From contig NC_079886.1 of the NCBI RefSeq assembly GCF_029227915.1, forward strand, positions 27,754,501 through 27,818,500: a DNA stretch of 64,000 bases, written 5' to 3'. Under the pieces are notes generated by a model that was not told where the DNA came from, searched no databases, and saw only the letters and a list, made by a program, of their open reading frames with translations. Positions within the stretch are counted from its first letter, which is position 1. Each line of letters starts with the position of its first letter. Below are positions 1-12,100 of the stretch, piece by piece. The stretch is from Hydractinia symbiolongicarpus (lineage: Eukaryota > Cnidaria > Hydrozoa > Anthoathecata > Hydractiniidae). The position numbers were made by a program, and so were the translations under genes.

Positions 1-2947
1 TCGGAAAATGAGTTTACTCCCAGTTTACTTTCTTTGTATACATTCGACTATACGGCTAAGCCCGGGATTTACGGGAAATCGCGGGTTTTCGTTTGCCGCC
101 GATTAAATTTCTTTTATTCAGCGTCTCATCAAAAACGAAATTATTTTTAAAAACTACAAGTCTCATGCGTTTTAGTGGTGAAAATTAATTTAAAGAATCG
201 TTTGGGAAATGAGTTTACTCCCTGCGTACTTTCTTGGTATACTTTTGACTATACGGGCCGAGTCTGGGATTTACGGGAAATCGCGGGTTTTCGTTTGCCG
301 GCGATTAAACTCCTTTTATTCAGCGTCTCATCAAAAGCGAAATCATTTTTAAAAACTACAAGTCTCATGCGTCTTAGTGGTGAAAAAATAATTTAAAAAA
401 TCGTTCGGGAAATGAGTTTACTCCCAGTTTACTTTCTTTGTATACATTCGACTATACGGCCAAGCCCGGGATTTACGGGAAATCGCGGGTTTTCGTTTGC
501 CGCCGATTAAACTTCTTTTATTCAGCGTCTCATCAAAAACGAAATTGTTTTTAAAAACTACAAGTCTCATGCGTTTTAGTGGTGAAAATTAATTTAAAGA
601 ATCGTTCGGGAAATGAGTTTACTCCCTGCGTACTTTCTTGGTATACTTTTGACTATACGGGCCGAGTCTGGGATTTACGGGAAATCGCGGGTTTTCGTTT
701 GCCGGAGATTAAACTCCTTTTATTCAGCGTCTCATCAAGAATGAAATCGTTTTTGAAAACTACAAGTCTTATGCGTTTTAGTGGTAAAAAATTAATTTAA
801 AAAATCGTTCGGGAAATGAGTTTACTCCCAGTTTACTTTCTTTCTATACATTCGACTATACGGGTCAAGCCCGGGATTTACGGAAACTCCCGGGTTTTCG
901 TTTGCCGGCGATTAAACTCCTTTTATTCAGCGTCTCATCAAAAATGAAATCATTTTTGAAAACTACAAGTCTCATGCGTTTTAGTGGTGAAAAAATAATT
1001 TAAAAAATCGTTCGGAAAATGAGTTTACTCCCTGGGTACTTTCTTTGTATACATTCGACTATACGGGCCGAGTCCGGGATATACGGGAAAGCGCGGGTTT
1101 TCGTTTGCCGGCCATTAAACTCCTTTTATTCAGCGTCTTATCAAAAATGAAATCAGTTTTGAAAACTACAAATCTCATGCGTTTTAGTGGTGAAAAAATA
1201 ATTTAAAGAATCGTTCGGGAAATGAGTTTACTCCCTGGGTACTTTCTTTGTATACTTTTGACTATACGGGCCGAGTCCGGGATTTACGGGAAATCGCGGG
1301 TTTTCGTTTGCCGGCGATTAAACTCCTTTTATTCAGCGTCTCATCAAAAATGAAATCATTTTTGAAAACTACAAGTCTCATGCGTTTTAGTGGTGAAAAA
1401 ATAATTTAAAAAATCGTTCGGAAAATGAGTTTACTCCCTGGGTACTTTCTTTGTATACATTCGACTATACGGGCCGAGTCCGGGATATACGGAAAAGCGC
1501 GGGTTTTCGTTTGCCGGCGATTAAACTCCTTTTATTCAGCGTCTCATCAAAAAAGAAATCAGTTTTGAAAACTACAAGTCTCATGCGTTTTAGTGGTGAA
1601 AAATAATTTAAAGAATCGTTTGGGAAATGAGTTTACTCCCTGGGTACTTTCTTTGTATACTTTTGACTATACGGGCCGAGTCCGGGATTTAGGGGAAATC
1701 TCGGGTTTTCGTTTGCCGGCGATTAAACTCCTTTTATTCAGCGTCTCATCAAAAATGAAATCATTTTTGAAAACTACAAGTCTCATGCGTCTTAGTGGTT
1801 AAAAAATAATTTAAAAAACCGTTCTGGAAATGAGTTTACTCCCTGGGTACTTTCTTTGTATATATTCGACTATACGGGCCAAGCCCGGGATTTACGGGAA
1901 ATCGCGGGTTTTCGTTTGCCGAAGATTAAACTCCTTTTATTCAGCGTCTCATTAAAAATGAAATCATTTTTGAAAACTACAAGTCTCATGCGTTTTAGTG
2001 GTGAAAAAATAATTTAAAGAATCGTTCGGGAAATGAGTTTACTCCCTGGGTACTTTTTTTGTATACTTTTGACTATACGGACCGAGTCCGGGATTTACGG
2101 GAAATTGCGGGTTTTCGTTTGCCGGCGATTAAACTCCTTTTATTCAGCGTCTCATCAAAAATGAAATCATTTTTGAAAACTACAAGTCTCTTGCGTTTTA
2201 GTGGTGAAAAAATAATTTAAAAAATCCTTCGGAAAATGAGTTTACTCCCTGGGTACTTTCTTTGTATACATTCGACTATACGGGCCGAGTCCAGGATATA
2301 CGGGAAAGCGCGGATTTTCGTTTGCCGGCGATTAAACTCCTTTTATTCAGCGTCTCATCAAAAATGAAATCAGTTTTGAAAACTACAAGTCTCATGCATT
2401 TTAGTGGTGAAAAAATAATTTAAAGAATCGTTCGGGAAATGAGTTTACTCCCTGGGTACTTTCTTTGTATACTTTTGACTATACGGGCCGAGTCCGGGAT
2501 TTACGGGAAATCGCGGGTTTTCGTTTGCCGGAGATTAAACTCCTTTTATTCAGCGTCTCATCAAAAATGAAATCAGTTTTGAAAACTACAAGTCTCATGC
2601 ATTTTAGTGGTGAAAAAATAATTTAAAGAATCGTTCGGGAAATGAGTTTACTCCCTGGGTACTTTCTTTGTATACTTTTGACTATACGGGCCGAGTCCGG
2701 GATTTACGGGAAATCGCGGGTTTTCGTTTGCCGGAGATTAAACTCCTTTTATTCAGCGTCTCATCAAAAATGAAATCATTTTTGAAAACTACAAGTCTCA
2801 TGCGTTTAAGTGGTGAAAAAATAATTTAAAGAATCGTTCGGGAAATGAGTTTACTCCCTGGGTACTTTCTTTGTATACATTCGACTATACGGGCCAAGCC
2901 CGGGATTTACGGGAAATTGCGGATTTTCGTTTGCCGGCGATTAAACT
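1..2947 (+). repeat. Domain 1: mostly alternating A/B monomers
   Basis: About 14 monomers run A B A B A A B A B A B A B B. The first four form a tidy dimer pair: an A monomer with CCCAGTTTAC and GGCCAAGCCCGGG (or GGCTAAG), then a B monomer with CCCTGCGTAC and GAGTCTGGG. After 1,019 the A monomers are mainly of the GGGATATACGGGAAAGCGCGGG kind. The stretch from about 580 to 2,200 matches 14,780 to about 16,400 at an offset of 14,200 bp, so both descend from one segment. No gene is visible. Confidence 0.75.
1222..1424 (+). repeat. Representative type B monomer (203 bp)
   Basis: This unit has the same length and layout as type A, but CTTTTGAC replaces CATTCGAC, so the TTCG half of the box-like element is lost while CTATACGGG is kept. 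Frequent sub-variants are GCCGAGTCCGGG (here), GCCGGTTCCGGGATTTAGGGG and, from about 38.4 kb onward, a one-base-shorter GCCGTTCCGGG form. Types A and B often alternate, especially in the first 3 kb, which suggests an ancestral ~406 bp dimer. The alternation is not strict elsewhere. Confidence 0.85.
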
Positions 2948-5034
2948 TCTTTTATTCAGCGTCTCATCAAAAATGAAATCATTTTTGAAAACTACAAGTC
3001 TCATGCGTCTTAGTGGTAAAAAAATAATTTAAAAAATCGTTCGGGAAATGAGTTTACTTCCTGGGTACTTTCTTTGTATACATTCGGCTATACGGGCCAA
3101 GCCTGGTATTTACGGGAAATCGCGGGTTTTCGTTTGCCGGCGATTAAACTTCTTTTATTCAGCGTCTCATCAAAAATGAAATCATTTTTAAAAACTACAA
3201 GTCTCATGCGTTTAAGTGGTGAAAAAATAATTTAAAGAATCCTTCGGGAAATGAGTTTACTCCCTGGGTACTTTCTTTGTATACTTTTGACTATACGGGC
3301 CAAGCCCGGGATTTACGGGAAATCGCGGGTTTCCGTTTGCCGGAGATTACAATCCTTTTATTCAGCGTCTCATCAAGAATGAAATCGTTTTTGAAAACTA
3401 CAAGTATTAGGCGTTTTAGTGGTAAAAAATTAAATTAAAAAATCCTTCGGGAAATGAGTTTACTCCCAGTTTACTTTCTTTGTATACATTCGACCAAACG
3501 GGTCAAGTCCGGGATTTACAGGAACTCCCGGGTTTTCGTTTGCCGGCGATTAAACTCCTTTTATTCAGCGTCTCATCAAAAATGAAATCATTTTTGAAAA
3601 CTACAAGTCTCATGCGTTTTAGTGGTGAAAAAATAATTTAAAGAATCCTTCGGGAAATGAGTTTACTCCCAGGGTACTTTCTTTGTATACATTCGACTAT
3701 ACGGGCCAAGCCCGGGATTTACGAGAAATCGCGGGTTTTCGTTTGCCGGCGATTAAACTTCTTTTATTCAGCGTCTCATCAAAAATGAAATCATTTTTAA
3801 AAACTACAAGTCTCATGCGTTTTAGTGGTGAAAATATAATTTAAAGAATCGTTCGGGAAATGAGTTTACTCCCTGCGTACTTTCTTTGTATACTTTTGAC
3901 TATACGGGCCGGTTCCGGGATTTAGGGGAAATCGCAGGTTTTCGTTTGCCGGCGATTAAACTCCTTTTATTCAGCGTCTCATCAAAAATGAAATCATTTT
4001 TGAAAACTACAAGTCTCATGCGTCTTAGTGGTAAAAAAATAATTTAAAAAATCGTTCGGGAAATGAGTTTACTTCCTGGGTACTTTCTTTGTATACATTC
4101 GGCTATACGGGCCAAGCCTGGTATTTACGGGAAATCGCGGGTTTTCGTTTGCCGGCGATTAAACTTCTTTTATTCAGCGTCTCATCAAAAATGAAATCAT
4201 TTTTAAAAACTACAAGTCTCATGCGTTTAAGTGGTGAAAAAATAATTTAAAGAATCCTTCGGGAAATGAGTTTACTCCCTGGGTACTTTCTTTGTATACT
4301 TTTGACTATACGGGCCAAGCCCGGGATTTACGGGAAATCGCGGGTTTCCGTTTGCCGGAGATTACAATCCTTTTATTCAGCGTCTCATCAAGAATGAAAT
4401 CGTTTTTGAAAACTACAAGTATTAGGCGTTTTAGTGGTAAAAAATTAAATTAAAAAATCCTTCGGGAAATGAGTTTACTCCCAGTTTACTTTCTTTGTAT
4501 ACATTCGACCAAACGGGTCAAGTCCGGGATTTACAGGAACTCCCGGGTTTTCGTTTGCCGGCGATTAAACTCCTTTTATTCAGCGTCTCATCAAAAATGA
4601 AATCATTTTTGAAAACTACAAGTCTCATGCGTTTTAGTGGTGAAAAAATAATTTAAAGAATCCTTCGGGAAATGAGTTTACTCCCAGGGTACTTTCTTTG
4701 TATACATTCGACTATACGGGCCAAGCCCGGGATTTACGAGAAATCGCGGGTTTTCGTTTGCCGGCGATTAAACTTCTTTTATTCAGCGTCTCATCAAAAA
4801 TGAAATCATTTTTAAAAACTACAAGTCTCATGCGTTTTAGTGGTGAAAATATAATTTAAAGAATCGTTCGGGAAATGAGTTTACTCCCTGCGTACTTTCT
4901 TTGTATACTTTTGACTATACGGGCCGGTTCCGGGATTTAGGGGAAATCGCAGGTTTTCGTTTGCCGGCGATTAAACTCCTTTTATTCAGCGTCTCATCAA
5001 AAATGAAATCATTTTTGAAAACTACAAGTCTCAT
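2948..5034 (+). repeat. 1,015 bp (5-mer) tandem duplication
   Basis: Positions 2,948-4,019 match 3,963-5,034 at an offset of 1,015 bp with no difference noticed by eye. Shared private variants include GCCTGGTATT (3,101 and 4,116), GGGTTTCCG followed by GAGATTACAATCC, GTATTAGGCG, and CGACCAAACGGG. Copies end where GTCTTAGTGGTAAAA (about 4,020) is replaced by GTTTTAGTGGTGAAA (about 5,035). Near-identity implies a very recent duplication or conversion. Confidence 0.85.
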
Positions 5035-8000
5035 GCGTTTTAGTGGTGAAAAAATAATTTAAAGAATCCTTCGGGAAATGAGTTTACTCCCTGGGTACTT
5101 TCTTTGTATACTTTTGACTATACGGGCCAAGCCCGGGATTTACGGGAAATCGCGGGTTTTCGTTTGCCGGAGATTACACTCCTTTTATTCAGCGTCTCAT
5201 CAAGAATGAAATCGTTTTTGAAAACTACAAGTATTATGCGTTTTATTGGTAAAAAATTAAATTAAAAAATCGTTCGGGAAATGAGTTTACTCCCAGTTTA
5301 CTTTCTTTGTATACATTCGACCATACGGGTCAAGTCCGGGATTTACAGGAACTCCCGGGTTTTCGTTTGCCGGCGATTAAACTCCTTTTATTCAACGTCT
5401 CATCAAAAATGAAATCATTTTTGAAAACTACAAGTCTCATGCGTTTTAGTGGTGAAAAAATAATTTAAAGAATCCTTCGGGAAATGAGTTTACTCCCTGG
5501 GTACTTTCTTTGTATACATTCGACTATACGGGCCAAGCCCGGGATTTACGGGAAATCGCGGGTTTTCGTTTGCCGGCGATTAAACTTCTTTTATTCAGCG
5601 TCTCATCAAAAATGAAATCAATTATAAAAACTACAAGTCTCATGCGTTTTCGTGGTGAAAATAAAATTTATAGAATCGTTCGGGAAATGCGTTTACTCTC
5701 TGCGTACTTTCTTTATATACTTTTGACTATACGGGCCGGGTCCGGGATTTACGGGAAATCGCGGGTTTTCGTTTGCCGGAGATTAAACTCCTTTTATTCA
5801 GCGTCTCATCAAAAATGAAATCATTTTTGAAAACTACAAGTCTCATGCGTCTTAGTGGTGAAAAAATAATTTAAAAAATCGTTCGGGAAATGAGTTTACT
5901 CCCTGGGTACTTTCTTTGTGTACATTCGACTAAACGGGCCAAGTCCGGGATTTACGGGAAATCGCGGGTTTTCGTTTGCCGGCGATTAAACTTCTTTTAT
6001 TCAGCGTCTCATCAAAAATAAAATCATTTTTGAAAACTACAAGTCTCATGCGTTTTAGTGGTGAAAATGTAATTTAAAGAATCGTTCGGGAAATGAGTTT
6101 ACTACCTGCGTACTTTCTTTGTATACTTTTGACTATACGGGCCGGTTCCGGGATTTAGGGGAAATCGCGGGTTTTCGTTTGACGGAGATTAAACTCCTTT
6201 TATTCACCGTCTCATCAAAAATGAAATCATTTTTAAAAACTACAAGTCTTATGTGTTTTAGTGGTGAAAAAATAATTTAAAGAATCGTTCGGGAAATGAG
6301 TTTACTCCCTGGGTACTTTCTTTGTATACATTCGACTATACGGGCCAAGCCCGGGATTTACGGGAAATTGCGGATTTTCGTTTGCCGGCGATTAAACTTC
6401 TTTTATTCAGCGTCTCATCAAAAATGAAATCATTTTTGAAAACTACAAGTCTCATGCGTCTTAGTGGTAAAAAAATAATTTAAAAAATCGTTCGGGAAAT
6501 GAGTTTACTTCCTGGGTACTTTCTTTGTATACATTCGGCTATACGGGCCAAGCCTGGGATTTACGGGAAATCGCGGGTTTTCGTTTGCCGGCGATTAAAC
6601 TTCTTTTATTCAGCGTCTCATCAAAAATGAAATCATTTTTGAAAACTACAAGTCTCATGCGTTTTAGTGGTGAAAATATAATTTAAAGAATCGTTCGGGA
6701 AATGAGTTTACTCCCTGCGTACTTTCTTTGTATACTTTTGACTATACGGGCCGGTTCCGGGATTTAGGGGAAATCGCGGGTTTTCGTTTGCCGGAGATTA
6801 AACTCCTTTTATTCAGCGTCTCATCAAAAATGAAATCATTTTTGAAAACTACAAGTCTCATGCGTTTAAGTGGTGAAAAAATAATTTAAAGAATCCTTCG
6901 GGAAATGAGTTTACTCCCTGGGTACTTTCTTTGTATACTTTTGACTATACGGGCCAAGCCCGGGATTTACGGGAAATCGCGGGTTTCCGTTTGCCGGAGA
7001 TTACACTCCTTTTATTCAGCGTCTCATCAAGAATGAAATCGTTTTTGAAAACTACAAGTATTATGCGTTATAGTGGTAAAAAATTAAATTAAAAAATCGT
7101 TCGGGAAATGAGTTTACTCCCAGTTTACTTTCTTTGTATACATTCGACCATACGGGTCAAGTCCGGGATTTACAGGAACTCCCGGGTTTTCGTTTGCCGG
7201 CGATTAAACTCCTTTTATTCAGCGTCTCATCAAAAATGAAATCATTTTTGAAAACTACAAGTCTCATGCGTTTTAGTGGTGAAAAAATAATTTAAAGAAT
7301 CCTTCGGGAAATGAGTTTACTCCCAGGGTACTTTCTTTGTATACATTCGACTATACGGGCCAAGCCCGGGATTTACGAGAAATCGCGGGTTTTCGTTTGC
7401 CGGCGATTAAACTTCTTTTATTCAGCGTCTCATCAAAAATGAAATCATTTTTAAAAACTACAAGTCTCATGCGTTTTAGTGGTGAAAATATAATTTAAAG
7501 AATCGTCCGGGAAATGAGTTTACTCCCTGCGTACTTTCTTTGTATACTTTTGACTATACGGGCCGGTTCCGGGACTTAGGGGAAATCGCAGGTTTTCGTT
7601 TGCCGGCGATTAAACTCCTTTTATTCAGCGTCTCATCAAAAATGAAATCATTTTTGAAAACTACAAGTCTCATGCGTTTTAGTGGTGAAAAAATAATTTA
7701 AAGAATCCTTCGGGAAATGAGTTTACTCCCTGGGTACTTTCTTTGTATACTTTTGACTATACGGGCCAAGCCCGGGATTTACGGGAAATCGCGGGTTTTC
7801 GTTTGCCGGAGATTACACTCCTTTTATTCAGCGTCTCATCAAGAATGAAATCGTTTTTGAAAACTACAAGTCTCATGCGTTTTAGTGGTGAAAAAATAAT
7901 TTAAAGAATCCTTCGGGAAATGAGTTTACTCCCTGGGTACTTTCTTTGTATACATTCGACTATACGGGCCAAGCCCGGGATTTACGGGAAATCGCGGGTT

Positions 8001-11000
8001 TTCGTTTGCCGGCGATTAAACTTCTTTTATTCAGCGTCTCATCAAAAATGAAATCATTTTTAAAAACTACAAGTCTCATGCGTTTTAGTGGTGAAAATAT
8101 AATTTAAAGAATCGTCCGGGAAATGAGTTTACTCCCTGCGTACTTTCTTTGTATACTTTTGACTATACGGGCCGGTTCCGGGACTTACGGGAAATCGCGG
8201 GTTTTCGTTTGCCGGCGATTAAACTCCTTTTATTCAGCGTCTCATCAAAAATGAAATCATTTTTGAAAACTACAAGTCTCATGCGTCTTAGTGGTGAAAA
8301 AATAATTTAAAAAATCGTTCGGGAAATGAGTTTACTCCCTGGGTACTTTCTTTGTGTACATTCGACTAAACGGGCCAAGTCCGGGATTTACGGGAAATCG
8401 CGGGTTTTCGTTTGCCGGCGATTAAACTTCTTTTATTCAGCGTCTCATCAAAAATAAAATCATTTTTGAAAACTACAAGTCTCATGCGTTTTAGTGGTGA
8501 AAATGTAATTTAAAGAATCGTTCGGGAAATGAGTTTACTACCTGCGTACTTTCTTTGTATACTTTTGACTATACGGGCCAAGCCCGGGATTTACGGGAAA
8601 TCGCGGGTTTTCGTTTGCCGGAGATTACACTCCTTTTATTCAGCGTCTCATCAAGAATGAAATCGTTTTTGAAAAGTACAAGTCTCATGCGTTTTAGTGG
8701 TGAAAAAATAATTTAAAGAATCCTTCGGGAAATGAGTTTACTCCCTGGGTACTTTCTTTGTATACATTCGACTATACGGGCCAAGCCCGGGATTTACGGG
8801 AAATCGCGGGTTTTCGTTTGCCGGCGATTAAACTTCTTTTATTCAGCGTCTCATCAAAAATAAAATCATTTTTGAAAACTACAAGTCTCATGCGTTTTAG
8901 TGGTGAAAATGTAATTTAAAGAATCGTTCGGGAAATGAGTTTACTACCTGCGTACTTTCTTTGTATACTTTTGACTATACGGGCCGGTTCCGGGATTTAG
9001 GGGAAATCGCGGGTTTTCGTTTGACGGAGATTAAACTCTTTTTATTCAGCGTCTCATCAAAAATGAAATCATTTTTGAAAACTACAAGTCTCATGCGTTT
9101 TAGTGGTGACAATCAATTTAAAGAATCGTTCAGGAAATGAGTTTACTCCCAGTTTACTTTCTTTGTATACATTCGACTATACGGCCAAGCCCGGGATTTA
9201 CGGGAAATCACGGGTTTTCGTTTGCCGGCGATTAAACTTCTTTTATTCAGCGTCTCATCAAAAATGAAATCATTTTTGAAAACTACAAGTCTCATGCGTC
9301 TTAGTGGTAAAAAAATAATTTAAAAAATCGTTCGGGAAATGAGTTTACTTCCTGGGTACTTTCTTTGTATACATTCGGCTATACGGGCCAAGCCTGGGAT
9401 TTACGGGAAATCGCGGGTTTTCGTTTGCCGGCGATTAAACTTCTTTTATTCAGCGTCTCATCAAAAATGAAATCATTTTTGAAAACTACAAGTCTCATGC
9501 GTTTTAGTGGTGAAAATATAATTTAAAGAATCGTTCGGGAAATGAGTTTACTCCCTGCGTACTTTCTTTGTATACTTTTGACTATACGGGCCGGTTCCGG
9601 GATTTAGGGGAAATCGCGGGTTTTCGTTTGCCGGAGATTAAACTCCTTTTATTCAGCGTCTCATCAAAAATGAAATCATTTTTGAAAACTACAAGTCTCA
9701 TGCGTTTTAGTGGTGAAAAAATAATTTAAAGAATCCTTCGGGAAATGAGTTTACTCCCTGGGTACTTTCTTTGTATACTTTTGACTATACGGGCCAAGCC
9801 CGGGATTTACGGGAAATCGCGGGTTTTCGTTTGCCGGAGATTACACTCCTTTTATTCAGCGTGTCATCAAGAATGAAATCGTTTTTGTAAACTACAAGTA
9901 TTATGCGTTTTAGTGGTAAAAAATTAAATTAAAAAATCGTTCGGGAAATGAGTTTACTCCCAGTTTACTTTCTTTGTATACATTCGACCATACGGGTCAA
10001 GTCCGGGATTTACAGGAACTCCAGGGTTTTCGTTTGCCGGCGATTAAACTCCTTTTATTCAGCGTCTCATCAAAAATGAAATCATTTTTGAAAACTACAA
10101 GTCTCATGCGTTTTAGTGGTGAAAAAATAATTTAAAGAATCCTTCGGGAAATGAGTTTACTCCCTGGGTACTTTCTTTGTATACATTCGACTATACGGGC
10201 CAAGCCCGGGATTTACGAGAAATCGTGGGTTTTCGTTTGCCGGCGATTAAACTTCTTTTATTCAGCGTCTCATCAAAAATGAAATCATTTTTGAAAACTA
10301 CAAGTCTCATGCGTTCTAGTGGTGAAAATATAATTTAAAGAATCGTTCGGGAAATGAGTTTACTCCCTGCGTACTTTCTTTGTATACTTTTGACTATACG
10401 GGCCGGTTCCGGGATTTAGGGGAAATCGCAGGTTTTCGTATGCCGGAGATTAAACTCCTTTTATTCAGCGTCTCATCAAAAATGAAATCATTTTTGAAAA
10501 CTACAAGTCTCATGCGTTTTAGTGGTGAAAATATAATTTAAAGAATCGTTCGGGAAATGAGTTTACTCCCTGCGTACTTTCTTTGTATACTTTTGACTAT
10601 ACGGGCCTGTTCCGGGATTTAGGGGAAATCGCGGGTTTTCGTTTGCCTGAGATTAAACTCCTTTTATTCAGCGTCTCATCAAAAATGAAATCATTTTTGA
10701 AAACTACAAGTCTCATGCGTTTTAGTGGTGAAAAAATAATTTAAAGAATCCTTCGGGAAATGAGTTTACTCCCTGGGTACTTTCTTTGTATACTTTTGAC
10801 TATACGGGTCAAGCCCGGGATTTACGGGAAATCGCAGGTTTTCGTTTGCCGGAGATTACACTCCTTTTATTCAGCGTCTCATCAAGAATGAAATCATTTT
10901 TGAAAACTACAAGTATTATGCGTTTTAGTGGTAAAAAATTAAATTAAAGAATCGTTCGGGAAATGAGTTTACTCCCAGTTTACTTTCTTTGTATACATTC

Positions 11001-12100
11001 GACCATACGGGTCAAGTCCGGGATTTACAGGAACTCCCGGGTTTTCGTTTGCCGGCGATTAAACTCCTTTTATTCAGCGTCTCATCAAAAATGAAATCAT
11101 TTTTGAAAACTACAAGTCTCATGCGTTTTAGTGGTGAGAAAATAATTTAAAGAATCCTTCGGGAAATGAGTTTACTCACTGGGTACTTTCTTTGTATACA
11201 TTCGACTATACGGGCCAAGCCCGGGATTTACGAGAAATCGCGGGTTTTCGTTTGCCGGCGATTAAACTTCTTTTATTCAGCGTCTCATCAAAAATGAAAT
11301 CATTTTTGAAAACTACAAGTCTCATGCGTTCTAGTGGTGAATATATAATTTAAAGGATCGTTCGGGAAATGAGTTTACTCCCTGCGTACTTTCTTTGTAT
11401 ACTTTTGACTATACGGGCCGGTTCCGGGATTTAGGGGAAATCGCAGGTTTTCGTTTGCCGGAGATTAAACTCCTTTTATTCAGCGTCTCATCAAAAATGA
11501 AATCATTTTTGAAAACTACAAGTCTCATGCGTTTTAGTGGTGAAAAAATAATTTAAAGAATCCTTCGGGAAATGAGTTTACTCCCTGGGTTTTTTCTTTG
11601 TATTCTTTTGACTATACGGGCCAAGCCCGGGATTTACGGGAAATCGCGGGTTTTAGTTTGCCGGAGATTACACTCCTTTTATTCAGCGTCTCATCAAGAA
11701 TGAAATCGTTTTTGAAAACTACAAGTATTATGCGTTTTATTGGTAAAAAATTAAATTAAAAAATCGTTCGGGAAATGAGTTTACTCCCAGTTTACTTTCT
11801 TTGTATACATTCGACCATACGGGTCAAGTCCGGGATTTACAGGAACTCCCGGGTTTTCGTTTGCCGGCGATTAAACTCCTTTTATTCAGCGTCTCATCAA
11901 AAATGAAATCATTTTTTAAAACTACAAGTCTCATGCGTTTTAGTGGTGAAAAAATAATTTAAAGAATCCTTCGAGAAATGAGTTTACTCCCTGGGTACTT
12001 TCTTTGTATACATTCGACTATACGGGCCAAGCCCGGGATTTACGGGAAATCGCGGGTTTTCGTTTGCCGGAGATTAAACTCCTTTTATTCAGCGTCTCAT
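2948..12100 (+). repeat. Domain 2: 5-mer / 4-mer higher-order repeat
   Basis: A diagnostic type B monomer with GAGATTACA or GAGATTACACTCC (instead of GAGATTAAAC) occurs at 3,343, 4,358, 5,170, 6,997, 7,809, 8,621, 9,837, 10,852 and 11,664. Spacings are 1,015, 812, 1,827, 812, 812, 1,216, 1,015 and 812 bp, that is 5, 4, 9 (5+4), 4, 4, 6, 5 and 4 monomers. It is usually followed by a type A monomer with GGTCAAGTCCGGG and ACAGGAACTCC (3,501; 4,516; 5,328; 7,155; 9,995; 11,010; 11,822). Other members are a GCCGGTTCCGGGATTTAGGGG monomer and a CATTCGGCTATAC monomer (about 3,083; 4,098; 6,532; 9,372). These markers were not seen as a set elsewhere in the window. Confidence 0.85.

Noticed and set aside
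175-396. Open frames of about 64-73 codons on the + strand, recurring through the window (also 579-800, 12,955-13,176, 25,936-26,157, 63,319-63,540)
   Set aside because: They begin with GTG or TTG, lie across the monomer junction, and exist only where an indel in the A-run removes an in-frame stop. The 203 bp period is not a multiple of 3, so the frame is lost at each unit. No codon-level constraint is visible.
5510-5818. Frames of 102 codons (also 17,271; 18,895; 29,852; 36,347; 40,405; 43,448)
   Set aside because: They start with TTG and run on only because AATTTAAAG became AATTTATAG or AATTTACAG, removing a stop. Identical copies reflect block duplication of the satellite, not selection on a protein.
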